From contig BDSI01000080.1 in assembly GCA_003117195.1 (NCBI GenBank), positions 62,001 to 126,000 on the forward strand: a DNA stretch of 64,000 nucleotides. The letters are read 5' to 3'. The translations under genes and the position numbers were made by a program. Numbering within the stretch: position 1 is the first letter of the stretch; each line of letters opens with the position of its first letter. This stretch comes from Eudorina sp. 2006-703-Eu-15 (taxonomy: Eukaryota; Chlorophyta; Chlorophyceae; Chlamydomonadales; Volvocaceae). Under the pieces are notes generated by a model. It searched no databases. It was given only the letters and a program-made list of their open reading frames with translations, and was not told where the DNA came from. Below are positions 34,701 through 44,965 of this stretch, one piece after another.

Positions 34701-36938
34701 GCAGGCGCATTTTTCTTGAATTTTGAACCAAACCGAAGCAAAAATGGGATTTGGGTTTTTGTTCTGAGGCTTGAGGGATCAGGAATACATCAGGTTTAGC
34801 CCCGGTTGACCCTGTCGTACCCACCCGGACCACGTTGAGGCTCTCCAGCCAGCGGTCGATAGGTCGCACGATGTCGTGGCTGAGCTGCGCGTCCAGCATG
34901 TCTCGGGCGTCGCGGAGCAGGCCCTGGAGGCGAGGGGGAGAGCGGAGAGGCAGGAAGGGCAAGCGACAGGAAGAAAGGCGCGGCGTGGGGAGGGGTGACG
35001 GTCGCCGGAGAGGGTTGTGGGCGTCCGGGAGAGCGCCGCCCTACACCATAAATGTGAAGCCCTGCCAACGAATTGCTGTCAAGGTAAAGGCGCCTACGGA
35101 CGTCGAAACAAGCGACGGCCCCATACTTCTCTCAAAGCGCTACTGCCGGGTCACTCGGTGCCCCTGATAGGGTTTACGGTTTATCCTATATATAATCGCA
35201 GCTGGCCTGAAACAGTGGGTCCCGACAGTGTGCGTGTGCCGGTGTGGAAACCCGACCCAAGCGGGGATATATACCGTGCGGCACATGCCTATCACGCGGT
35301 TCTCACCGCCTGCATATCACCGCCTGAACGGGTGGGTCGACGCGCCCCTCGTCGCGCCGGGACCCTGAACCCCCCGCACCTCGTCGAATTCGCCGCCAAC
35401 GCGCGTGGGGTGCGCGTGGCTGACGTTGGGCCGCAGCGGCTCGCACAGCCCCCCGGGCACGCGCTCCCACACCCGGGGCAGGTTGCCGCGGGCCGCCACC
35501 GGCAAGCTCTTGAGGAAGGCTGTCGAGGGCGTCGGTGGAGGTGCGGCGCAGGGTAAGGGCGGAGGGGTCCGGGAAGCGCGGCAGGTTAACGGCAGCGGTG
35601 AACGGCAGCGGTGCGGCATGGAATACGGATGGGCAGCAGGTCACATCGCAGCCGTACAGTTTTTGCTACTTGATTCAGTGGCCGCCATGATTCAATCGCT
35701 GCCCTGGAACGACGACTGGCCCACCAGATGAGAGGACCGCGGCGGTGGGGGCCTGCGACTGAGGGTGGCTCAGCAAGAGTCCCTTTATCGCCCCGTCGTC
35801 CGACAACCAAGGCCTTCCCTTCGCGCCCGGCCCATATCGTGTTACCCAAGTGGCAAGCAAGCAAGCCATGATCTAAGGTGGCAAAGCAGCGACGCAGGAC
35901 GATCCGAGGGAGCGAAAACGCAAAACGGAATCTGTAGTCCATTCATGCACCGTTTCTTCGGTGCGCCTGTGGCCATCTCAGCTGCCCAGTAGCAGCTTTC
36001 GGGCGGTATGAGCGCATGCCGGCGGGTGGGTGGAGGACCAGCTACCCGCCGCTACCCGCCGGTACCCCGGGAACGAACGAACGAACCCCAGTGACCCACT
36101 CTGCAGGTGCGCCTGGTAACGGCGGACGGCGGTCTTGAAGGCGGTCATCTGGACCGCGAAGTCCTCCGCCTCCGCCAGCATCGCGGGGTTGCGCAGGTTG
36201 GGTGTGGGCTTGAAGGTGCGCTCACCCACATGGAACGACTGGCGGGCCTGGGGGCGGGAGGACGACGAGCCGAGGTGCGGGAGGGAGGTTGGTTGGTTGG
36301 GTCACGACGCGAGCGAGAAGCAGGAGAAAAAGAGGGAGAAGGCTTGGTGGCCCGGGCCCGTCGGGGTTGCTCGACCGCTGCCGAACCCAGATGCGACGCC
36401 CTCCGAGCTGGTGGGCTCGAAGGCGATATGGTCTTTGCAGGCAAATGCCGCTGACCGACGACTCGTCACGCACGCGCCCGGGCGCGGCGGTTCCCGGGCC
36501 ATCGTTGGCCACGCGCAGCTGGCGAAGCTGGCAGCAGCTGGCGCGCATGCTCTTTACTTCATTGCACAATAGCCAATCCAAGCGGCATCCAATGCTGGGC
36601 GGACGTCTGACGACGTCTGACAACTGGAAACGCCTCGGTCAGCGTTTCGACCTTCGGGCCACCTCCTCGTGTCGGCACAGCAACGGCCTACTTAAATGTT
36701 ACACAACTTCGTTTCTGACAACTGGCGAAAAGTGTCTGCTGATGACGTGCGTGGATAATACAAACCTAAATAAATTCGTGGCAAAGGGATAGCGGCGGAC
36801 CCACGGGTCCGGGCAGGCGCGTCACGCGCCCTGCAACCAAACACGCCGCCAATGACGCACCTGTTCAAAAAGTTTTTGCATTTTCCTTCTTCGGCTTGAA
36901 TACTGATCGTTTACGCCGTCAAAGTAGGACAGAATCTG
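31723..36938 (-). CDS. BAR-domain protein
   Basis: BAR domains dimerise and bind or bend membranes. Nine exons are resolved on the complement: 36861-36938, 36100-36247, 35380-35519, 34825-34923, 34368-34509, 33905-34108, 33469-33596, 32813-33046 and 31723-31965. Phases close and give about 471 residues. Helix-rich text fits a BAR fold: QILSYFDGVNDQYSSRRRKM, FAVQMTAFKTAVRRYQAHLQ, DIVRPIDRWLESLNVVRTRM, FIRSSLYYQRKLGAVQATYR and MVWEHLSGLVRDAAWLKAFV. An Arg- then Asp/Glu/Ser/Thr-rich insertion (34370-34100) separates the middle and last helices. The C-terminal tail is Ala/Gly/Thr-rich. The start codon is unresolved because exon 36861-36938 opens with an acceptor. A possible first exon is 37081-37146 (ATG at 37146, phase 0), which would add 22 residues. 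Partner and pathway are unknown. Confidence 0.8.
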
Positions 36939-37386
36939 CTGGAATCCCACAGGCAGAGGTTAGGTTCACTTAAATTGTATGTAATAATAATATAGTATCG
37001 ATGCACAACACCTCAGCAGCAGGGCCAATCTACATACACATGGGCTCCGGACCAACGTCGGTGACGCTGGCCGCCCGTACGGATCCGCTTGCCGTAAATA
37101 GGCGCCAAAAATCATAGCAATGTCCCTCGGCGAGCAATTCAAACATGCCTCTGCCAAATAGGTTCTTCCTTAAACAAGTTTCCTTTCTGGCGGCGATTGC
37201 CCTCGCGCTCTTACAACGTCACCCTCAGCCCATCAGTCGTAGACTTACTTCCAATCTACACCGCTGCCACACTTTGTAGTCAGGACCAGTACCGCGTCTC
37301 CATTCGTGGGTGCACCGTAGCTGGCGTATAGTGCCCAGCGGCAAAAGTCTTCGCGGTGTCCGCAGTTTCAAGCGTCGCTGTCGGCC

Positions 37387-39189
37387 ATGCCCAGCCAGCA
37401 AGACGGCCGACCGCTTCAGTTCCCAACGATGTTGGCAGCGCCTGCAACCCGGGTGTCAGCATCTACGGACGAAGCCCACGGTCTTAGCTTTGACTTTGGG
37501 GACGCTGACGACGACACGGAACTGCTTATGTTGCAAAAGGTCGTGCAGCAGACCATGGAAAAAAAGCGCGCCCAAGCAGCCAAGCAGCAGACGCAGATCC
37601 TGGAAGAGTTCAAAGCGGGAATTGAAAAGCGGACCGCTGCCCTTGAAGCTGTTATGGCGAAGGTGAGCAGCGACTCGCTGCCTGCCATATTATATTGCAG
37701 AACGGGTAAAACTTGATTCCCCTCAACAGGTCGGATTTGACTGAGACGATATCCTAGATGGCGGGGTTCAGGGTTTATTAGAGTGCAAATGAGACGGAAC
37801 TTGTAGACAGTTGAAGTTACGTTGTGGGTGCGGCAACAGTCATGGCGGCGGCCAGATATGCACGGCTGTTGCTGTTAGGGTACTTACAGCATGTAAACAG
37901 GTTGCCGCTACGTGCCCTACGTGCGGGGTCTTCTGTCGAGCGCTGTGCGCACATGCGGACCCGTGGGTCGTTGCAGCGCCGCTGTTCGTGATCTGGGTCA
38001 GCGGGACAGCTAGACTTAGCAAGCTCAGCCGTAACGCTTGGAATCGGCGGAGTGTCTTCTGCTGCAGTGCGTGCCTGCAGTCTGCAGCATGCAACCTGGG
38101 GCTGTGAGGATTCAGAGGCCAACCCATGAACCCACAAAGTCGCGTACCTACTTCATTCCTCACTTGCGTCAAGCGCTCTGCCCAACAGCGTGTGGTTGGT
38201 CAGACCGGTCGCCGTAGGACAGTTTGCAGCCCTTGCATTCCGTCCTCATTTCTCCCGCTCCCCAAACGCACGCTTTGTACGTGCACGCACAGGAGGCCAA
38301 GGACGCCGGGGCGGTAGCCAAGACCACCTTCACCAAGACCACACAGCGCATGGCGGACAAGGTCGCCCAGATGGAGGAGCTCACAAAGAAGTACCAGCAG
38401 GTACGGCAAGTAGCGCTCACGTAGTGCTGCCGGCCGCATCTATCTATCGCGGCCGCAAGGCAGTCGTACGGCAGTTCCGGGAGCATCCCTGTCCCTGTGA
38501 CGTAGTCGAATTGCAGCGAGCATCGTCAATGTTGAGAAGCCCGACACGGTCCCCGTTTTGCTGTCCGTCGTGCGGCTCACTCCGGCCACGTCAGGACATG
38601 GCGGTCCTGTGGGAGCAGTACAACGAGGAGCACGCTTCGTTGGAGAACACCACCATGCAGATCAAGATGGCCAACGAGAAGCGCAAGCAAGGCTCCAAGC
38701 GCCGAATTGCGGCACTTGCACAAGTAGGTGCCGCGGCGCTTCGTGTACCCCACGTAGGGCTGTCTGCTCATACAGGTTACAGGGCCACGCTTGGGGGCGC
38801 ATGTGGACTAGCGCTCTCCACGGTGCTGACGAGTATCGTACACGGTGTGCCGCAGTCTGATTGACGGACGGGGCAGCAGGTCCTGTTGAGTGCCAGCGAT
38901 GGGGACAAACTAGTAGCCATGGGGGCGGACAAGTCTGCGTGCATGTATGCCTTAAAGGGCGTGTACCGCGCAGGAAGGCAAGTAGGGAACCCCTTCAATC
39001 GTAATTTCGGAATTGTTACCCCTGGCAGCTCTGGCTCGCTCGTGACGCTACCTACGCTCTATCGGCTGCTGCGTCTGCCAACAGGAGAACGAGGCGGCGT
39101 TGTCGGAAATCCGCAAGAAGGCGGAGGTCGTCAAGGGGCGCGCTGGGAAAATGCCTCAACTGGCCAAGATGCTGCAGTCGCTTGTATGA
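37387..39189 (+). CDS. small coiled-coil protein, possibly Cor1/SYCP3-like
   Basis: Four exons, 37387-37662, 38293-38400, 38595-38723 and 39085-39189, all join in phase 0 and give 205 residues. The first about 45 residues are disordered and acidic (DFGDADDDTELL). The rest is almost uninterrupted amphipathic helix: LQKVVQQTMEKKRAQAAKQQ, RTAALEAVMAK, MADKVAQMEELTKKYQQ, EEHASLENTTMQIKMANEKR and a C-terminal EIRKKAEVVKGRAGKM ending in KMLQSLV. I do not recognise the family firmly. Length, acidic head, long single coil and LQS-type tail recall the Cor1/SYCP3 meiotic axis proteins, but that is only a resemblance; a ciliary or cytoskeletal coiled-coil protein is as likely. About 240 bases or less separate it from the divergent BAR gene. 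Confidence 0.72.
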
Positions 39190-41556
39190 GCGCATCGGCC
39201 AAGCAAGAGGGGATTGGGGTCGCCAGCCAGGGCGGGTTTGTGAGCACAGCGGCGTATCAGTTGGTCATGCACGAACGTCTATTTGTGGGGGCAGGCGCCA
39301 GCGCATTTGCTTATTGCGGCGCCGACTCGTGGCAAGTGTGACAGCGTGGCAGGCGTAGTAGTAACGAATGAAAGACCTAACCTCAATTCTGCAGTGAAAC
39401 CGTACTGGGTGAACGAAACCATGGAGAGTCCAGAAGCCCGTCGGCGTCAGTCGTGTGCAGTTCTGAAGAACATCAGCCGAGCGGAATGCTATGTTCATCT
39501 CTTTTCATATTTTGTAAGGGGCGTGGCGCAGGAGTGTACGTTGTCTCCTGCACGTCATGGTCACGTGGAACAGTGGCAAGGTGCCGTGCAGCGAACTTTC
39601 CAAATACCAATGAATTCGGCACAAGGTACCGTATCGCCGCAGCCTTATGGTACGATACTGTGCCTTGCTTCTGAAACCGCTGACGGCTATGAATTCCGCT
39701 GACGGCTGAAGGAGTTCGAACTACCCACAGCTACCGATGCTCGATGAGTTGACCAAGACGCGCGCGGAGCAGCCGTCCAAGAGCACCTAATGCGAGAGAT
39801 CCCTTCCCGCAGCGACAACGGTTGGATGCTGGGACGCTGCTGAAATTGTAACATCGCTGCGCAATCATGGCCTGCATTTCGAAGCCACCGAGTGCCCAAG
39901 ACAAGTCCCAACGAGCAAGGGTACGGTGCAGCTTGGGTGCAGCGTGCTTCACTGTCCATGGGGACCTGCTTACAGACCTTATGCCATTGCATCGCCCACC
40001 ACTGGAAACCGTATGAACCGATCCTCGCCCCGCCTTGCACGCAAGTGCTGACAGCGTTACGCGGCCCTTCACCAGAAGCGGGTCTGCTCTGCCACAGGCT
40101 CACCATTTTCAAATCGGTCCAAAATCATGTTTACGTAAGTGTCGATTCCACCAGCACGCTCCACTAAAGCAAACTTCCGTGCCGCGCGCGCAAAAATATC
40201 AGACCCATTCAAGGCAGGTTGGGTAGGGCCGCTGTGCTGCCGAAATGCTACCCAAAGCAGCACCGGCTCAGATAAGCACAGCATACGGGCTGAAGGTGCC
40301 CCGACCCCGCCAAGATCTGTCCGTCCAACTGTCCTCTCAGAACGCGCGTCGGACTACGGATGCTTGATCAGCGGAGTGGCTGCGCCAGGAATGTACCACC
40401 GGCACGCTGGCAAGGAGCGCCGATAGGAGGTCGTGGTGGGCGGCCATAGGCGGCCCCACGAGCATGCACTCCTCCGCACCGGGTCCGGGGTCCGACGTCT
40501 TCCTATTGCGCGAAAAAAGAGCTGCCCAACAACGAACAGTGAGGCCAAAACGCAATATCACTGGCATGCGCGTATGCGGGCTGCCCTTCACAAAGAGCTG
40601 ACGCACAGCCGTACGGCATGCCTCACAGATAATCATCTGTACAAAACACCAAGTGCTTAACCATAGCGCCATTGGAGAGTTCGACTGTACCCATGCAACC
40701 CATTATCCATCCATGCCCGGTGACCAACGACCCGCACCTGCGCTTGTTTTCGTTTTACCCACCCCGCATTCTCCATGGATGCTAGGCTGCTGACCGCTTC
40801 CTGGAGCTCTGGGCGGAGTGACGCGGGGCCATAGCCACCGCGACCTTAGGCCATTTTCTGTACCTGTGCCGCATCCCCGGCACGAGCCCTCCCACCAGCG
40901 CTATACCGTATGCCGTCATCTGGATCTAGATGCATCGATTTTCCGCAACCGGGGATGGACAGAGCAGTCAAACGCCCGTCATGTCACAGCCGGGTTTGAC
41001 TGAGCAGCGAAAGCGTGCATGCGCACCCCGCTCAGGAAGATGTGATGCCGCTGAGTGTGTAAGGCCCGAAACCCATGCGCATCGCATACCGGGAACACAC
41101 CGAGTGACGGCCCCATGCCATGCTGCCGAAGCCGGGTGACCTCAACAGGACGCCGCATGCAGTACGAGGTACCCTCGACGATGGGTTGCCCGCAACTGGA
41201 ATTGCCGTGTAGACCCCAGAGCTTGGCTCCATGCACCAGCACGATAATGCATCACCTGGCCACTGACGCCCCGGGTACGGATTCGCGCAACAGGCTTTCA
41301 TAAGCGGCATGTACTCCACCGTCACAGCCTCCAGGGCGTCATTCTCCGGTGCGAGGGCGAGGGCAGAGCGCCGACCTCATCCAGCTGCCCTCCATCGCAA
41401 CCATCGCGGCGCGTTTACCAATGCAACGTCCACCCTCCCGAACCCGTGCACTGGCCCGTCCCCGATCCCTCTCTAAAATACGTCTCAATAGAAATCCCGC
41501 CAGCGGTCGGCACCCTTTGCCTGCCGCGGCTCTCCCAGGTAGCGCCTCCCGATGGC
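39190..41556. other. 2.4 kb convergent intergenic region
   Basis: This lies between the 3' ends of the coiled-coil gene (+) and the ZIP transporter gene (-). Open frames of up to about 140 codons are present but show neither domain text nor consistent codon use. I see no transposon ends or target-site duplications. Long 3' untranslated regions plus spacer is the simplest reading. Confidence 0.5.
39847..39851 (+). terminator. candidate poly(A) signal of the coiled-coil gene
   Basis: TGTAA, about 660 bases after the stop. Another copy lies at 39513-39517, about 325 bases after the stop. Confidence 0.45.
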
Positions 41557-44527
41557 TCACGCCCACACCGCAAGCAGCGACATGAGGCAGTATCCAGTCA
41601 GGAAGGCCCCCATTTTGGCCATCCGGTGCTTCCCGTCCGCCAGCTCCTTTGGGATGACCTGAGGGATGCGGACAGGACAGCAGGCAGCCGGGTCACACCG
41701 GCTCAAAACATATGTAGATACGTCGTCATCGGCGGTATCGCGCTGCCGCGCCCGGGCCGAATGTTAACACCAAGTTGGGCACCCAGCTCTCGGCGGTACT
41801 TCCGGCAGGAAGTCAATGGGCCCACGCCCAACTGCGACGCCTGCCGAGAAAGATCACTACCGGTACTTGCGACATATTCGCGCACGACATCCAAACCATA
41901 ACTCGGATCTCTGGTCCACAACCCATCCGGTCGACCTTACCCGGGTAACCTGCCACTCCAGGTCATTGCACATGTGAGGTTGGCCGCAGCCACCCGAAGC
42001 GTCCACCGCTGTCGCAGCATGGAGTTCCCCCTTCCCCCATGCAGGATCCCCGGGGCAAGGCACCAGGCCCCGACGATACACGCCTACCTCCATGAAGGCC
42101 ACGTACAGGAAGGTGCCGGAAGCCAGCGCCGACAGCGCCGCGCCACTCTTGCCGTTCGATGAAGTGGACGACATGCTGTATCCCGCGAAGATGCCCAGCG
42201 GGGTAGCCAGAGAGAAGCAGGCAATGACCGTCCAAAACCTTGCAAGGGACAGACACGAGCGCATCTGAGGGATGGTGCTATACCCTTAACCCAGCCGGGA
42301 TGATAACAACATGGTGCCCCGTCAGCAACGCAACCGGCACACGCACACCGTTCCCGTCAAGGCGACACGGCCGCCAGAGGTGCCCGTCGTGGACTGTTGC
42401 CCTCATGGTGCCATGTTGACACGACCAGCGCTGAGATGTCCTCGTTCGGCCTTCACACTACCACGCCTTGCACACGACCCAAGGCAGTGGTGTTTTCCGA
42501 CCGGCGCAGTGCTTGCGATGTATCCTCTGCCCCCCTGTCCTTGAGTTGAGACAGCGACTGTCCCGTGCTATCGCCTCCCGTCACGGGCCCAGGGCGGACC
42601 GGGTAAGTCTAGTAGTCCGGCTCGTCCTCAATGTGGCTAACTAAGCCGCGACGCGAGGCTGCCAAGCCCACGCTTGTTTCGCGCTTTCCGGTCCCTTACC
42701 TGCTCGAGCACGCGCCGCTCTCTACGATACTGGCCCCAAGCGCGTAAGCCGCCAGCCCCTTGTGTGCCGCGATTGCTATCATGATGTCCTCTGTACTCCT
42801 CATGCTGGACTGCGCCCCCAGCGCCATGCCCTCCAAGATGGAGTGAATGCACAGCGCCGCCGCCAGCAGCACCGCCGTCGCAAACGACAGCTTCCGGCCG
42901 CCGCCCAACAGCACCACAACTCCCGCTGAGTGGCAGTCCGCACCGCCTGCGCTTTGGCTGCGGTTCAGTGACCGGGCTCCCTTATCCGACCCCGTGTCCT
43001 CCTCGTCGCAGGACTGCGGCTGCGGGCGACTCTTGGAGTTGTTGCCGCCCATCAGGTGGCTGCGGCCGGCCGGCGGGCAGCAGCCACCGTTGGCTGCAGC
43101 GCCGCTGCTACCGCCATCGGTGGCCGCCATCGCGGCTTCTGGGTCGTGGACCGCCGCCGCCCCAGCCTTCACCGCAGCTCCCTCCCGCTGTATCGGCGTC
43201 GTGAGGGCCCCCTCCTGTCCCGTCAGCACCGTATCGGAGCTGGCTGTGATGCTAGTCAGCTCCGCCCCTGACGGCAGCTTTGTGTAACCGCCGTTGCGGA
43301 CGACGGCAGTGGGCGTGCCCGGCCCGGCCAAGCCCGCCAGGGTTGCGCCAGCGGTTGACCGGTCCGATTTCGCCGCCACCGCTGCCTGCTGCTCACTGAC
43401 GAACTGCACGACCTGCAGTGGGGGATAAATAACGCAGCTCTGGGCTACCGCGAACCGTTGGAGCTGGACGAGTAACGGTCCTAAGCACGCGCCGTATGCC
43501 ACAGTCCTCACATGACTCCATAGTTCTCTTCGGTGCGCCAGTCAGTTGATCCCATTTGCAATGTGTCGGTTCCCACATAACTGCATGAACGCGCATGCGT
43601 ACTTGGACACCCACACAACTGAGTGCGGGCTCGTCGGATCCACCGCACCTGCGCCCCGTCAAAACCTCATAACACGGCACCTTCAGGCCGGGACTCGCTC
43701 ACCCAGCTTCGCGCCACGGCCGCCACGGCTGTTATGGACGATCCTGCCCTTCTGAACAACGCACCTGATCTGCTAACAAGGTGATAATGTAGCCAGTGGC
43801 CGCCAGAAAATTCGAGATGGGAAAGCGGCCCCAAAACAGAAGGCTGCGGTGTGCGTCCGCCAGCAAGTGGCAGAAACCAGCAGACAGCATCACTGTGGAA
43901 ACAAGCAGGGGCAGCATGCGAGGGTCCAAGACAGCTCACCACGAGGGGACCAATACAAGGAAGCGGGGTAGAAGCGTGCCGTCCGCCGGATTGGGTCCGC
44001 GTTGTGCCGACAGGCGAGACCGCCTCATGCATTACGAGTGGGCGGAAGTTGTTGCAACTACAGGCCTCGCACTTGCAGCAGTCGGCGTTGCAGTTAGCCC
44101 GTCAGGCTACGCCCCCTACCCAGCCTGAATGCTCGAGAGAGCAAGAAGTATATCCAAGACCAGACTCCATTGATGACTACCAGATGGGTTATGACATTGT
44201 GCAACACAAGGAACTTCAACCCGCCCGACGATTCGTTGTTACCTCCAGCTGATAGCATGTTGCCCAGATGAAATGCGAGACTTTTAGAGCTGCTCACATG
44301 TCCGTGCGTGCATAGATACTTGGGGAGCCAGGCGCCTGCAGGGAGTCAGTCCGAGGCGGACTGCAAGGTGAAACTGTGTCACACGCAGAAGGTGGGCTGT
44401 TGCGACAAGACCCACCGCCGATCGCTGTAATGAACAGCACAATGGCTGAGAAGATGTCGAACCAGAACCGCTCCTGGCCTGCTTCAGTGTACGTTCGCTG
44501 CAACATTTCTCCACGACCGGAGAGCAT
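41557..44527 (-). CDS. ZIP-family metal transporter (SLC39-type)
   Basis: ZIP proteins move zinc, iron or manganese into the cytosol. Six exons on the complement: 44412-44527, 44243-44289, 43765-43892, 42700-43412, 42088-42238 and 41557-41658. Phases close and give 418 residues. TM1 is DIFSAIVLFITAIGGG. TM2 is MLSAGVMLSAGFCHLLADA. A variable cytosolic loop of about 150 residues follows, Ala/Gly/Ser-rich with a cysteine pair but only scattered histidines. TM4 has the metal-site motif IHSILEGMALGAQ and TM5 has AAHKGLAAYALGAS, both diagnostic. FWTVIACFSLATPLGIFAGY and FLTGYCLMSLLAVWA end the protein. The start is the ATG at 44525-44527; an in-frame stop precedes it. Metal specificity cannot be read from the sequence. 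It is divergent from the ClpR gene. Confidence 0.93.
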
Positions 44528-44965
44528 CCAGGCCAATCAAACACTATACTAACGCTGCATTAGAAGAGCAAGAGTCCTCATGGTTGGAGAAACATTGGCC
44601 TAACAGTGAAGATGTGATCGTGGCAAACTGCTTGAACATTGTGTACGTTGTCAGACATATAAATACATGCAAATCTTGCTACAGAACCGAAATGACAACT
44701 TGTTCGGTTCTTTTGCGTACTAGCTATCAGCCCTCTCGGTTCATGCATGAGTTCGGTTGGTCGTTTGATCTGCGGATGTGCACTGACAATCGATGCATGA
44801 CACTTCGCTCCAAACCGTTGTCTTATTGCGTAGTTTACCTGTGCATATCCGGTTGGTTGATTGCCGCATAACAGGGGCGCTGGAGTCCTTGAAGTCCTAA
44901 TCTTTTGTTTCTTGCGAGAAGTCTCAATCGTTTTACATCAAAACATTGTTCAGTGCATCTGGTCA
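44528..44965. promoter_or_regulatory. shared upstream region of ZIP (-) and ClpR (+)
   Basis: 438 bases between divergent starts, noticeably AT-richer than the exons on either side. No specific element was recognised. Confidence 0.6.

Noticed and set aside
39190..41556. Possible transposon remnant in a gene-poor stretch
   Set aside because: No inverted or long terminal repeats, no transposase or reverse-transcriptase text found by eye.
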